A stretch of DNA of 64,000 nucleotides. Source: Pelagomonas calceolata (Eukaryota; Sar; Pelagophyceae; Pelagomonadales; Pelagomonadaceae). The stretch is taken from positions 3,782,001 through 3,846,000 of the forward strand of contig CAKKNE010000006.1 of NCBI GenBank assembly GCA_918797485.1. Direction: 5' to 3'. The notes beneath the pieces are model-generated. The model saw nothing but the letters and a program-made list of their open reading frames with translations, ran no database searches and was not told where the DNA came from. This document shows positions 29,036 through 39,671 of the stretch, one piece after another (positions within the stretch are counted from its first letter, which is position 1; each line of letters begins with the position of its first letter). Made by a program: the position numbers and the translations under genes.

Positions 29036-30909
29036 ATGCGAGAGGACGCCGACGCCGACGAAGTCACCGCGCTCCTCCAGCTCCTGGCGACCGTCCCGAA
29101 CGTCAAGGCGGCCGCCGCGCGGCGCGCAAGGCCGTCGAGGCCGAGGGCGGCGGCCGGTCGCCGCGGCCCTCGATCGCCGTCACGCGCGGCGCGCGCAGCT
29201 TTTCCGGCGACGACGAGGGCGAGAAGCCGGCGGCGGCGCACGAGCGCCGCATCGAGGCGCTGCGGCGGCGGCTGCTCCTCGAGGACGCCGCGCGCGCCGC
29301 CGCCGCCGCCGCCGTTGCCGCCCTCGGACCTAAAGCCGACGACGGAGCTCGATTTGGCCGCGCTCGGGACGGCGCCGGCGGCGGCGAGGAGGCCGGGCCC
29401 GCGAAGGCGATGGGCGATCCTGCGAAACGGAGGGCGAGCGCCTTCGAGCGCGGCGCATTGGTCAAGACGATCCGGAACGACTTCTGGCACCAGTTCGCGA
29501 GGGCCCTGGACCGGGGCGACCTGAGCCCGTGCTCGCTGCCGCCGCCGGGCGGCGCCGGCATGCGTTTATTCGGGCGGGCCTACTCGTCGTCCTGCGGCGT
29601 CGTGCTGGCGCGGAAGAAATTACATCTCCCGCAGGATGTCTGGTGCTGGCCCGCCGGCTTCTTTGCAAAAACAGAATTCAGCACGGGCCGCAAGAAGAGC
29701 GAGAGCCTCGATTCCAGTAGTTCGTCGTTCTTCGTGGCCGACGAGCTGCGGAGGAACGCCGTGCCGCTCGAAAAGCTGGAACGCATGGCGATCCGCAAGG
29801 AGTACGTCCACTTCGGCGAGACGCGCGCTTCCACCGAAGTGGCGCCCTACAACGAGGTCCTCGCGCCGGTGACGCGCGAGGCCGTCGTGGCCGTCTTCGC
29901 GCGGACGACACGGCCCGACCATTTGTTGTTGGCGATGGCTGCCAGAGATTTGCTCGCTGTCGCGTCGGACACGGCCCTGCCGCTGCTCGTGCTGGATGCC
30001 GGCGGTGGCGCCGACGCCGTCGAGTTCACGGCTGATCAACAGGCGGGGCTCCTCGCCAAGCTCGCCGACGCGAAGCCGTCGTTCTGCCTGCGGCCGCACG
30101 CCGACGTGCCGCCGCTGCGCCACGCGCCCGGGGCCCTGGACGCGCAGCTCGTGGCCCACGGCGCCTACGGCCTCGCCGACGACGTGCTCCACGCTTTACT
30201 GAGATCCGCGCCGGCGCCGGCGCGGGCCGCCCGGGACGCGCTCGCGCACGCGGTGCGCGCCGACAACGCCGAGGCCGCGCGCGCCGTGGCGGGGGTGGTG
30301 GGGGCCGAACTGTCGACCTTCGCCGCCGACGAGGCCTGCGCGCCGGGGTCGGTCCGCCACGCGAGCGACCGGTGCCTCGTCGCGAGCGGCGCCGTCGCCG
30401 CGCTGATCGCGTGCGCGTCGGGCGCGCTGGCCAAGCGGTCGCGCGACGCCGTGGCGTTACTCGACGCGTGGCTCGAAAAGGCGGATCAAAGCCTGGCCTT
30501 CCGCCTGGCGGCGTACCGCGACGCGTCGAAGACGGCCGGCGACAAGGAGGGCTCGCTCCACGCGCCGCAACTGACGGCCTTTGCGGGCGGCCGCGCGCTG
30601 GCGAATCGGCGTGCGTTCCGCGACCGGCTCGCGTCGCTGGCGCGGAGCGACGGCTCGGCCGTCGACGCGGCGCCCGCGAAGCTGGCGGAACTCGCGGCGC
30701 TCGCGTCGTCGTTCCACCGGCCGTCGCTGCGCCTCGAATTGTTGCAGTTCGTGCTCGGCCTCGAGGACGCGGCGGCCTGGTCGGTAGATCGGCTCGCCGG
30801 GGCGCTGGAACTCGCCGAGCGCGTCGTCGTGGCGATGCCGCGGCAGTCGTCCTTCCAGGAGCTCGAGGGGCTCACCCGGCGGCCGGACCGCGGGGCCGTC
30901 GACGATTGA
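29036..30909 (+). CDS. Large Ala-rich helical protein of unknown function
   Basis: The long frame runs 28990-30909. The likely start is the Met at 29036 (MREDADADEVTALLQLLATV) in a neighbouring frame, with a switch near 29125 into the long frame (RKAVEAEGGGRSPRPS). The body is helical and Ala-rich, with conserved-looking blocks NDFWHQFARALDRG, LEKLERMAIRKEYVHFGE and DHLLLAMAARDLLAV, and no signal peptide or membrane span. No family recognised. Frame bias in the last 1.4 kb is strong and consistent, so it is a real gene, but N-terminal boundaries are uncertain. Confidence 0.6.
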
Positions 30910-31035
30910 TGCTCTTCCTGCTCCTTTTCGGCACCCCGATCGCGGGGTGTCCGATCGAAGCACACACAGAATACTGGTGCTATGCTGGTACTGTAAGAAG
31001 CCTGTTTGTTTGAGAAGTGCGTGCAGTGATGCCTC

Positions 31036-31059
31036 GCTAGTGTCTTACATGCCGCTAGC
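31036..31059. promoter_or_regulatory. Palindromic promoter element, copy 9
   Basis: GCTAG, TGTCTTACATGCCG, CTAGC (full consensus), 153 bp upstream of the start at 31212, in a tandem (+,+) gap of about 300 bp. Confidence 0.72.
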
Positions 31060-31211
31060 ACGCATCGCGCGGCGCCGCGCTGCCGTGGTGGACGCATAGC
31101 GCTGCACTGGAATCCCCTTGAGTGTAAAGTGTCCTGCACTACTGCGCCGGACCGCCGCGTAAGCTAATTCCATCTGTGTGGTTGCAGAGTGTGCGTACAG
31201 AGCATCTGGCA

Positions 31212-31892
31212 ATGGCTGCTCGCGCGGCATCGATGCTCGCAGCATTTGTCATTGGTTGTACGGCGTGGCGACCAGCTCTCATATCGCATCGTAATGCACT
31301 GCGCGCAATCCGCACGAAACGACTCGCGCAGCCCGAAGCCGACGAGGAATGCATCGCTGTCGACGACTGGGCCGTCGGCGAGTTCGCTGCTCGTTGTGCA
31401 CCGATGGAGCCGTCGCAGGACCTCGGCCCGGGCCAGGTCGTGAGCGCTTGTTTCCGCGGTTTGCAGTTCGTAGACATCCCGACGAAGAACGCTGGTTTAG
31501 AACGGTGCCACGCGTTCATGACGCTGGGTGCGCGGGTGGCGGTCACCGCTGTAGGCCGTCAGGAAGAGAACCGCGGCGTGGACGTATTCATCGAACGCGG
31601 CCAGCTCTCGCCAGTGCTGAGGCCATTCTTCGGAGCGTCGCGGATAGACATAGGCGAGCTAACAGAAATCGCCGGAACCGCCAGAGGCTCTCGCGTCGGT
31701 GGCGTTGAGGCGGTCGGCAGCCCAATGGGGGCGATGCGGCACCCGTCCGGTATTCCCAAGGACGACATCGCGCTGAGCAACGCGATCTTCGCAATACGCC
31801 TAGAAAAGCAAAGACGACCGCCACCGCGCGACGTCTGGCTCATCACGGACATCATCGACACCTCCTGCGTCGGGAGCAACCGGCCCCTGTAA
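31212..31892 (+). CDS. Putative plastid- or secretory-targeted protein, unknown
   Basis: 226 residues from MAARAASMLAAFVIGC. The first 25 residues are a signal-peptide-like hydrophobic segment followed by TAWRPALISHRNALRAIRTKR, an Arg-rich stretch like a transit peptide. The mature part is a mixed alpha/beta domain with ERCHAFMTLGARVAVTAVGR and GVDVFIERGQLSPVL, without a family I recognise. Its stop is only 17 bp from the convergent ankyrin-Tudor gene stop. Confidence 0.6.
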   Translation: MAARAASMLAAFVIGCTAWRPALISHRNALRAIRTKRLAQPEADEECIAVDDWAVGEFAARCAPMEPSQDLGPGQVVSACFRGLQFVDIPTKNAGLERCHAFMTLGARVAVTAVGRQEENRGVDVFIERGQLSPVLRPFFGASRIDIGELTEIAGTARGSRVGGVEAVGSPMGAMRHPSGIPKDDIALSNAIFAIRLEKQRRPPPRDVWLITDIIDTSCVGSNRPL

Positions 31893-31909
31893 ATATGTTG
31901 TACATAGTA

Positions 31910-34061
31910 TTATTGCCCAGTACTTGTATAAAACCGGAGCGCCCGGAGGTACGCGTCCACGCCGGCGGGCGTCGCCTCGACGCCGTCGGGCGACGCGGGC
32001 GGCGCGTCGTCCCTCTTCGCGTGCAGCGCGCGGAGGTACGTCAGCGGGTCGCTCGGGGGCCGGTCGATGGCCTCCATGACGGCTTCCATCTTCGAAGCGA
32101 GCTCCCTCGCCGCCGGCGCGACGGCGCTGCGGGGAAAGCGCGTGACCTCCTGCTCCGGTATCGGGTCGAAGACCGCGGCTTGCGTCGCTATAGATTTGGA
32201 CCGTCCCTGGGGTAATGTTGAGTCGCTCGCGCGCAGCGACTCGAAGGCGTTGCTGTACGAAGCGTCGAGCGCGATCTCGCGCCGTATTAATGTTTTGTCG
32301 AGGCCGGTCTCGCGGTCGCCGTCGTCATACAGCACGTCGTAGGCGTCCCCTTGATACTCGACGACGCCCAGCGTACCACTCGTCGCCGCCCTCGTAGCGC
32401 GCCTCGACCCGCGTTCCTACTCCAAACGGCTCCGCCTCGAAGGTCGCGCTGTACCGCTCGGACTCGGGCCGCGACCGCGACAGCTCGGGCGTGTGGAACG
32501 AGTCCTGCGCGTAGGAGTCGCCCGGCGACGGGAGCGGCGTCCCCCGAAAGGACTCGAAGGAGTCGCCGTAGCTCGCGTACGACTCGTCGACGCGGCGCCG
32601 CCAGCGCCCGCCGGTGATCGGCTCGACGCGGACGTCTGCCTCCTCCTTGGCGTACCAGCGGTCCGGCGGCAGGGCCGGCAGCGCGAGGAGCTGCGGGAAG
32701 GCGCTTTTAGCTTCCGTCAGCTCCGCCATCTCGACGGCCGTGGCGCCGTTCCCGTCGGCGCAGAACGGGTCGGCGCCCCGCTGCAAGAGAGCGCGCAGGC
32801 CCGGGCGGCGCCCGCACGGCCGCCACGAGCAGGGGCGGCGTCCGCTGCGGCCCCGACGGCTCGGACGTCGCATTTCAGCAGCTCTATTACGACGCCCACG
32901 AGCGGCGGCGCGCGCACGATGCAATAGACGAGGGGCGTCAGCCGGCGGGTGCTCGCCGAAGCTGCCCGGCAGCGCCGCCACGTCGGCGCTCGTGAGGACC
33001 CACGTCAAGACGGTCGCTTCTTGGCTCCGGACGGCCGCCTCGAAGCACCGCCGCTTCAGGGACGGCCGCTTCGCGTCGCCCTTCAGTAAATCCACGGAGA
33101 ACGCCATTTTCGCGAGGAGGAACGACGCGCAGTCCACGAAGCCCGCCTGCAGCGCCCGTTCCAACGGCGTCGCGCCCATCACGGGCGTCTCCCACCGGGC
33201 CACCTCCAACAAAACGGCGCACGCCGTCGCGTCGCCCCGCTCTGCCGCGCAGGCCAGCGCGTCCCGGTCGCCGCACCGCCGTTGGACACACATTGGATCG
33301 ACGCCGGCCAAGGCGCAAATCGCGTCCTTGTTTCCCGACGACGCGGCGGCGTAGGCGCACGTGAGCCCTCGATACGTGACGTCGAAGGTCGCGGCGAGGG
33401 CCTCGTCCTGCGCCAGCGCGGCGATGCACTCGACCGAGCCCTTGAGGCACGCGGTCCAGAGCGGCGTGCGGCCGTCCTTGTCCCGGCGCGTGCTCAGGGC
33501 CCCGTGCTGCAATAAGCACGTGACCGCGTCCGCTTGGTCCGCCGCGCACGCCAAGGACAGGGCCGTCCTGCCTTCTTCGTCCGACGCGTTCGCCCGCGCG
33601 CCTTCGGACAGATGCGTGAGGAGCAGGTAGCGGTCGCCCGCCGCCGCGGCCGCGCCCATGAGCGCCTCGAGCTCGCGCTGCCGCGCCTTGGGCACGTTCC
33701 GCGCCTCGGCGCGCGCCCTATCGAGCGACTGCCACGACGTGAGCGAGTCGTCGTCGCTCGCGTTGTCGAACTCCGCGCTGTAGGACTCGTCGAAGTCCGC
33801 CGAGTAGTCCTCGCCGGCCGCTGCCGCTGCCGCGCGCGGCGAGTCGAAGTCCTCCGAGTAGTCGTCCGCCGCCACTTGTGCGGCGCGCGGCGAGCCCGCG
33901 AACGAGGCGAACGAGTCGGTCGAGTAGTCCTCGCCCGCCGCCACCGCCGCGGCGCGCGGCGAGCCCGCGACAGAAGCGAACGACGAGACGCTGTCGAACT
34001 CGGCGCTGTAGTCCTCCACTTCTTGTGCTTCATCGTCCAGTGTAGCGGTGAGGGCGGCCAT
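31910..34061 (-). CDS. Ankyrin-repeat protein with C-terminal Tudor-like domain
   Basis: Starts at MAALTATLDDEAQEV. The N-terminus carries Ser/Asp-rich repeats of the type EDYSTDSFASFAGSPRAA. Ankyrin repeats follow (TALSLACAADQADAVTCLLQHGA, RTPLWTACLKGSVECIAALAQ, ATPLERALQAGFVDCASFLL). After a disordered linker comes a Tudor/Agenet-like module (FGVGTRVEARYEGGDEWYAG continuing in another frame as GVVEYQGDAYDVLYDDGDRE). Two regions of frame change (about 32720-32940 and 32360) alternate between sensible frames, suggesting indel errors. Tudor modules often read methyl-lysine or methyl-arginine; a chromatin or scaffolding role is possible. Confidence 0.7.
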
Positions 34062-34252
34062 CGTAGCGTGGGCACCTTCCGCTGTTGCTCTAATGGGGGC
34101 AGCGGTGATGGCGTGCTCTATGGGGGGCAGGCTGTTGATGCGTGCCGTCGCGCAGCCCGCAGGAATTGGTCGCGACCACGCGTTCGACACGTTCCCAGTC
34201 CAATGCTGCGCGGTGCAGCGCACGTTGTGAAGCGGCCAAAAATCAAACTAGT

Positions 34253-34273
34253 CTAGTGTCTTTATCGGCTAGC
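34253..34273. promoter_or_regulatory. Palindromic promoter element, copy 10 (ankyrin-Tudor)
   Basis: CTAG, TGTCTTTATCGG, CTAGC; core two bases shorter. It lies 192 bp upstream of the ankyrin-Tudor start, just past the next gene's stop. Confidence 0.6.
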
Positions 34274-34291
34274 TGCGACCGAAAGAATAAC

Positions 34292-34911
34292 TTACTCCTC
34301 CTCGTCGTGGAGCTCCACGACCTGTTCCACCGCCACTGGCGCCGGGCGGTAGATCAGGTCGTTGTCGTCCTGGACGGCGGGACGGGGCGCCGGCAAGGAG
34401 ACAGTGCGGAGGAGCGGACGATTCCTCAGGGCCGGGCAGCCAGATGGACATGCCGTGTCGATATGGCGCCGGCACTCCTCCGCCGAGAGATATCCCTTCT
34501 TCTCGGTGCCGCTCTGCGCCTTCCAAAGCCCCGCGTAGAGACCCTTCGGTTTTTTCGCGAGGACGGCGTGCGTCCCTCGTTCGACGGCGCGCCCGTCTCG
34601 CAATACGATAATCTCGTCGGCGCCGATGATCGTCGAGAGGCGGTGCGCGACGACGAGCGTCGTGCGGCCTTTGGAAGCCTCCGTCAGGCTTTGCTGGATC
34701 GCGCGCTCCGTCGTCGTAAGAGGAACTTGCCCGTCGCCGACGCCGGCGCCACGAGCGAGAGCAATTTTTGCCGCGGCGTTTCGCCGCCGTCGTATTTGTC
34801 GTATTCTTCGTTTGTAGAATCCGCGCTCGCCGGCTCCAAAGACCCATAGCCCTCGCCGCCACCGGTCTCAATTAACTCATAGCTTGCAGCTTTTTGCTTT
34901 GGTGGTGCCAT
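34292..34911 (-). pseudogene. ABCB-type transporter with core deleted
   Basis: The first 66 codons (MAPPKQKAASYELIETGGGE to LLSLVAPASATGKFLL) look like the N-terminus of an ABCB-type half transporter up to the first membrane helix. Immediately after, in another frame, comes the very end of a nucleotide-binding domain: TTERAIQQSLTEASKGRTTL, VVAHRLSTI (H-loop), DEIIVLRDGRAVERGTH, then a 70-residue tail. The whole membrane domain, Walker A, signature and Walker B are absent. This is an internal deletion of roughly 1.5-2 kb or an assembly collapse. It cannot be an active transporter as written. The junction is near 34712. Confidence 0.75.
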
Positions 34912-35103
34912 TGCTACTCAAGTTCGACGAATAGCGATCGTGGCGTGCGTCGCGCGCAGGTCTATGCACGAATTGAGCTCCTTTGCAATTGTGAAGGACC
35001 GGCAAAAACCCGATTTGATGCCTAGCTGAGCCTGAAGCAGCTGAGGGCTGAGGAGCGATGAAATAAATTGCTCTTACCCTATAGACACGCAACGCCGGAT
35101 TGC

Positions 35104-37584
35104 TCACCCGTTCCCCATATCACTGTAATCGACCTTCTTGCCGCGCGTCCGCGACTCGCTCTCCGGTAAGACATAACTGCCCAAATCCCGCGCGACTTGG
35201 CGCTCCCGCCGGATGGCCCGCTCCTGCTGCTTCAAGATCGACGCGCGCTCCTCGCGCTTCGCGGCCACGTGCTTCGCCAGGTCGCGCAAACACTTCGCGA
35301 GCCAGAGCTCGTCGCCGTCGTGGCCGCCGATCAGCTCATTAGCGATCGTGTGGATCTGGCGCGCGCTGCAGGCGATAGCCTCGGCCGACGGATTAGAACG
35401 CTGGTCCCTCCGCGACGGCGCCGCGACCTTGGGCCGCTTCCGCGCGCGCTCGTGGGCGTGGGGTCCGTGCGGCGGCGTCCGCGTCGGGTCCTTTTCCCTA
35501 TATAACAGGCAGCCGCCGACGTCGTCCTCCATGCACCGGTACGCGCGCCCCTGCGAGTCGACGCCAATCAGCGTCTCGTCGATGAACTGGCGCGGGTACC
35601 AGTCGCGCGACTGGCCCGTGTACTTCTCGAGCCGCTGCTTGACGACGCCGCCCTGGAGCGTCTCCTCCGCCAGCACCCGCAGAATCTTCGCCCGCCGCCG
35701 CGCGTTCAGCCCGTTCAGCTTCTCCCGGATGTCCGCCTCCATCTTTTCTTTGTACTCCTTGTTCTTCGTGCGCTGCTCGGCGCCGGGCCGGCACAACCCG
35801 ATGGGCACGGCCTCTTCCACAGTCCCGTCGTCGTACCGCACGCCCAGCGTCAGCTCGCCCACGGACTCGACCGTGCCCTCCCACCATTCTGCTCTACCTT
35901 TCCACTGGGCTTCTACCGTGTCTCCTACACTAAACTCGTCTGTACTTTCTGCCGGCTCCATGCCTACCGGTCTACAAGCCTGCAATTCATCTTGATCCAC
36001 GAGCCAGCTCGACATCTCGACGCACTGCATGATCCGCAGACAATCAGCCAAAGCCGTGCACCACCGCGGCTCCTTCTTGGGGAGGATGCCCGTGTTCCGC
36101 AGATAATTCTTGCAGAGCTTCTCGTAGGCGCACGGCCCCTCCTTGTCCCACTCCACGACGCGCTCCAGGTCCGTCCGCAAACAGTCGATGAGACTCCTTA
36201 AAGGTAAAGACGGGTAGCCGAACCTTAATTGTACTGAAGCCAGCACGAGGAAATCCACACATTTATCTAAGCCGGCGTGCTTCAGCGCATCTAAAATAAG
36301 ATCGGGGTCGCCGCTCTCCTCGTGCTCGACGATCGTGGGGACCGCGGGCGCCTGGGGGATCATCGTCAGCGGCGTCACGCCGCCTCTCCTCCTAATACAC
36401 ACCCTACAAAACCAGTCGTCCTCGGGGATGACCGTCACGTGGTAGCATCTTTGATGGAACCCTCGGTCGCAGCCGTCGCAGTAGACGATCGTGTCCTCCA
36501 GGCAGTCCGTGTAGGCGCCGCCACAAACCTCGCACGAGTCCTTGGTCTCGGGGTGCCAGTAGGCGCGCGGCCGCGGCTCGGGCAGGAACCGCGCGTTCGA
36601 CCGTCTGGCTAGATCCCGCTCCCCGAGAAACGTGACCGCCGACTGGCCGACGCGCTGCGCCGCGTAGGCGTCCCTTTTATTGGGACGGCCGCCGCGCGCC
36701 GTCGGCGGCGCGCGCTCGCGGGGGGCGTGCCGCGGCGGCGCCGGCGCGAAGAGGGGCTGCTTCGGCTCCGGCTCGGGCTCGGGCTTCGGCGGCGGCGGCG
36801 GCGCCGTCGACCGCGTGCTGTAGCGCGGCTGCAGGAAGGCCGACGGCCGCTTGCCGTGCTTCGGCGGGCCGAGGGCCGCGGCCTGCTCGCGCTGGTACGC
36901 GGCCCGGATCTCGGCGATGCTCGGGCCGGTGTACTCCTTCTTCTTCGGTTCTTCCGGTGGCGGCGCGGGCGCCGCGGGCGGCGGCGCGAAGGGCAGCTTG
37001 ATGATCACGGCCGCGGCCACGGGCGGCGCGCAGCCCGCGGCCGCGGCCGCGGCCGCGGCGCGCGGTGTGACCAGCCGACACGCGGCGCAGACGGGCCGCT
37101 GGCATTTGCTACAGGCTACGCGGCCGGAGGAATTGATATTGGCACAACTCGCGCAGATCCAGTCGAAGACGCCGGGCGGGACCGGCGGCGCGACCGGCGG
37201 CGCGGCCGGCGGCGCGGCTGGTGGCGCAGCAGGCACGGCTGCGGGCAGCGCGACGGGCATCTGTGCTGGCGGCGCGGCTGGCGGCGCGGCTAGCGGCGCG
37301 GCTGGTGTCGCTGCCGGCGGCGCGGATGGTGGCGCGGCCGGAGGCAACGTCGCGGCTTGCATCACGACCGCGGGCGATCGGGAACTTGCGGCGGCTGCTT
37401 GAGGGACCGGCAGCGGCGCGTCGGATGCACCTCTCGGCTCGTTTAGGGGCTCCGCGCGCGCGGGCGCGGCGGGAGCGAGGCGTTCGGGTGGTTCGCCATT
37501 GCTCGCGTTCTGTAAGGCGTGCCCGATCGTACTTATCGGTGCGGCATCAGTATAAGCCGGTGGAGCAGCGCCATTGAACTCCAT
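35104..37584 (-). CDS. Chromatin protein: RanBP2 zinc finger, PHD, DDT-like and Tudor domains
   Basis: 826 residues, one uninterrupted frame. An Ala/Pro-rich N-terminus (to about 140) is followed by a RanBP2-type zinc finger (WICASCANINSSGRVACSKC), a long Pro-rich linker, and a PHD finger (CEVCGGAYTDCLEDTIVYC, DGCDRGFHQRCY, DDWFCRVC). Next is a helical DDT/WHIM-like block (LILDALKHAGLDKCVDFLVLA to the LKNYLRNTG-type region), then a Tudor-like domain (VGDTVEAQWKGRAEWWEGTV, GVRYDDGTVEE) and a basic helical C-terminus. The PHD likely reads the histone H3 tail. The combination recalls BAZ/ISWI-associated or EBS-like readers. Nuclear. Confidence 0.85.
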   Translation of the reverse strand: MEFNGAAPPAYTDAAPISTIGHALQNASNGEPPERLAPAAPARAEPLNEPRGASDAPLPVPQAAAASSRSPAVVMQAATLPPAAPPSAPPAATPAAPLAAPPAAPPAQMPVALPAAVPAAPPAAPPAAPPVAPPVPPGVFDWICASCANINSSGRVACSKCQRPVCAACRLVTPRAAAAAAAAGCAPPVAAAVIIKLPFAPPPAAPAPPPEEPKKKEYTGPSIAEIRAAYQREQAAALGPPKHGKRPSAFLQPRYSTRSTAPPPPPKPEPEPEPKQPLFAPAPPRHAPRERAPPTARGGRPNKRDAYAAQRVGQSAVTFLGERDLARRSNARFLPEPRPRAYWHPETKDSCEVCGGAYTDCLEDTIVYCDGCDRGFHQRCYHVTVIPEDDWFCRVCIRRRGGVTPLTMIPQAPAVPTIVEHEESGDPDLILDALKHAGLDKCVDFLVLASVQLRFGYPSLPLRSLIDCLRTDLERVVEWDKEGPCAYEKLCKNYLRNTGILPKKEPRWCTALADCLRIMQCVEMSSWLVDQDELQACRPVGMEPAESTDEFSVGDTVEAQWKGRAEWWEGTVESVGELTLGVRYDDGTVEEAVPIGLCRPGAEQRTKNKEYKEKMEADIREKLNGLNARRRAKILRVLAEETLQGGVVKQRLEKYTGQSRDWYPRQFIDETLIGVDSQGRAYRCMEDDVGGCLLYREKDPTRTPPHGPHAHERARKRPKVAAPSRRDQRSNPSAEAIACSARQIHTIANELIGGHDGDELWLAKCLRDLAKHVAAKREERASILKQQERAIRRERQVARDLGSYVLPESESRTRGKKVDYSDMGNG
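37036..37062. repeat. GGCCGC hexanucleotide run encoding poly-Ala
   Basis: A perfect CCGCGG/GGCCGC run inside the chromatin-protein gene, encoding eight Ala in a row. Such a run is likely length-polymorphic. Confidence 0.8.
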
Positions 37585-37639
37585 AGCGGGTCAGGCCCCC
37601 CGGAGAGCGGAGTTTGGGCGCGACGCGGTCGCATTGTCC

Positions 37640-37660
37640 CTAGTATGTATGTACGCTAGC
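37640..37660. promoter_or_regulatory. Palindromic promoter element, copy 11 (PHD gene)
   Basis: CTAG, TATGTATGTACG, CTAGC; 56 bp upstream of the PHD-protein start in a tandem (-,-) gap. Confidence 0.55.
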
Positions 37661-37865
37661 GTAACCGTGCATCGATCTCGGATTCGACCGCCAACGATCC
37701 AAGAGGTCGCCGGGAACGCCTCGAAAAGCGCCGTCGCCGCGCGGACGACGCGAAGCCAACGACGGCGACGCGCGGCGCCCGCCTCCGGGCCACTAGCCCT
37801 AGCACCGCAACACAACGCCATTCAGAGGGACAAACTAACGCACCCGCGCGGGGTGTGGAAGACGC

Positions 37866-38309
37866 CTAGAACTGGCCCGTCCGCGCGCGGTAGGCCGCCT
37901 TGGCGCCGCCCGTGAGGAAGGACTCCTTGCCGGAGGCGATCTGGTTGCGCTCGAGGACCGTGAGGCCGTCGTCGAAGTAGTCGCCCGCGCCGTAGTTGCC
38001 GACGCCGGCCTTGTCGGGCCGCGCCTTGGCGAGGAACTCGGAGCTCCACTCCCACTTGGCGCAGCGCTCGGCCTGGCGCGCCGCGAGGACGTCGGGCCGG
38101 CCGAAGGCGAAGAGGAAGCGGCCCGGCGTGGGGATGAGGTCCTTCTTGCACTCCTCCTGCTTCGCGAGGGCGCGGCGGCGGCGCGCGCGATCTGGGCGGG
38201 TTGCGAACGCCGGCTTGAAGGCCGCGGGCGTCGTGCCGGCCGTCGTCGGCTTGGAGCCGAAGTTCAGCGCGCCGGCGGCGGCCGCGAGGAAGACGACGAC
38301 CTTCACCAT
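37866..38309 (-). CDS. Small plastid- or secretory-targeted protein, unknown
   Basis: 147 residues. MVKVVVFLAAAAGALNFGSK is a signal peptide with an AGALNFG junction resembling the ASAF-type plastid motif. The mature protein is compact and basic, with two conserved-looking blocks (CAKWEWSSEFLAKARPDKAG, GDYFDDGLTVLERNQIASGK) and an ending ARTGQF. It suggests a small lumenal or stromal plastid protein; no family recognised. Confidence 0.65.
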   Translation of the reverse strand: MVKVVVFLAAAAGALNFGSKPTTAGTTPAAFKPAFATRPDRARRRRALAKQEECKKDLIPTPGRFLFAFGRPDVLAARQAERCAKWEWSSEFLAKARPDKAGVGNYGAGDYFDDGLTVLERNQIASGKESFLTGGAKAAYRARTGQF

Positions 38310-38965
38310 GGTTGCGACCTGCGCGAATGCGATATGGTGAGCGTCTCGGCGGCGCGCGATGCGATGGTGAGCTTCTCAACGTGCGGACGTGCGATGGTGC
38401 GCGTCTCGGCGTGCGCCCATGCGATGGTGCGCGTCGCGACTTAGCCTGGGCTCGCCTGGCCGGGCCCCGGACGGGGCGGGCGCGGCCGCCGCGGCCGGCG
38501 GCGTACTGAGCTTGTATGCAGCGCGCCGGGCGGCAGCTCCCGCGTGCGCGCGGCCGGCCTCGGCCTCCGGTCGGAACCAGGGCTGCATGCTGCGGCTGCC
38601 CCGCGGGCCGCGCGCGCCAGTGCAGCCCGCCTCTGCCCCAGGCCGAATTTTGCAGCTGCCCGCGCTGCCCGGCGCCAGGCGCGCCGGCGCGGCACCGGAG
38701 CTCGCCGTGGACCACCACGCTGCTCGATGCAGCCTCAAGTTCGATAGACGCCGCGAATAGACTCCTTTTATCGTCACCTTGAGCAAGATAGCCCGTGTGT
38801 GCTCGCGTGAGCCCAGCGAGCCGAGAGGCGCGCCGCCCGCCGCGCACGCAGACACGCCGCATTCAGCGGCGGCACGGAATGCGCGACGCCCCCCTATAAC
38901 CCTCACGACCCCCGCGCAGCGGGCCTCGCCCTCTCACATGGAATGTAGTATCAAAGACGACTTCC
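38310..38965. other. Intergenic region with degenerate ATGGTG repeats
   Basis: No gene seen. Positions 38331-38425 hold about four imperfect copies of a 25-30 bp unit (GCGATGGTG then GCGTCTCGGCG). The rest is GC-rich and featureless. Confidence 0.5.
38331..38425. repeat. Degenerate tandem repeat, unit about 25-30 bp
   Basis: Four imperfect units, each with GCGATGGTG (one GCGATATGGTG) followed by GCGTCTCGGCG or close variants, directly upstream of the start at 38309. Confidence 0.6.
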
Positions 38966-39671
38966 TTACACAAGAATTAGGCCAGGAGCCCCTGGAGGAA
39001 CTCCGCCGTCACCTCGGACCAGTCGCGCACCGTCGCGGCGCAGCCCGCCGCAAGATCGCGCCGCGGTCATCGGCGCCGTGAGGCCCACGACGACGCAGCC
39101 CGCGGCGACGCCCGCCTTGATGCCCGTGCGCGAATCAAAAAACGATACAGCGCGATGGCGGCAGGCCCACCCTTGATGCCCCCTCGATATAGGGGTCGGG
39201 ATGCGGCTTCGCCCGCGCACTCGGCGCCGACGACCAGGTCGCGTATTGCTGAAGACGCGTCGGGGCAGTGCGCCTTGACGTGCTTTAACAGCGCCTGCAG
39301 CCGCCCGCGCGCGCGTTCGACACCGCGCAGCATGGGATATTCTCGGCGCGGCACGTGGTGAAAAAGGACGATAGCCCGGGGACGATGTCGCAGCCGTCGC
39401 TGGCGACGCGCGCGCAGAAGAGCCGGTCCTTCTCCTTGGAGGCCGCGTTCGCGCGGCCGTCGTCCACCGCGCCGGGCAGCACGTTCTTGAACACCACGGA
39501 ATCGACCTTGCCCGCCACGTGCTCCGCGAACCAGGCCTCGTCGACTCCACTGACGCCTTCGGCGGCCATCAAATCTTGAAAGGCCTTGACGTAGAGCGGG
39601 TCCGTGAGGGCCAGCGTCCCGTCGATGTCGAGCAGGCATGCAGCTTTTGGCTTCGACTGGAAGAGGCCCAT
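38966..39671 (-). CDS. HAD-superfamily phosphatase (frame changes)
   Basis: Starts MGLFQSKPKAACLLDIDGTL. HAD motif I DIDGTLALTD, motif II CCAVSNAR, motif III/IV region AECAGAKPHPDPY and FDSRTGIKAGVAAGCVVVG are all present but spread over three frames. The frame breaks fall at or near G and T homopolymers (for example a TTTTTT run before DSRTG), which suggests consensus errors rather than decay. The Cap-1 arrangement (ITGKxDxxxxxxxLPG-like) resembles phosphoglycolate phosphatase/beta-phosphoglucomutase-type HADs. Substrate unknown. Confidence 0.7.
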
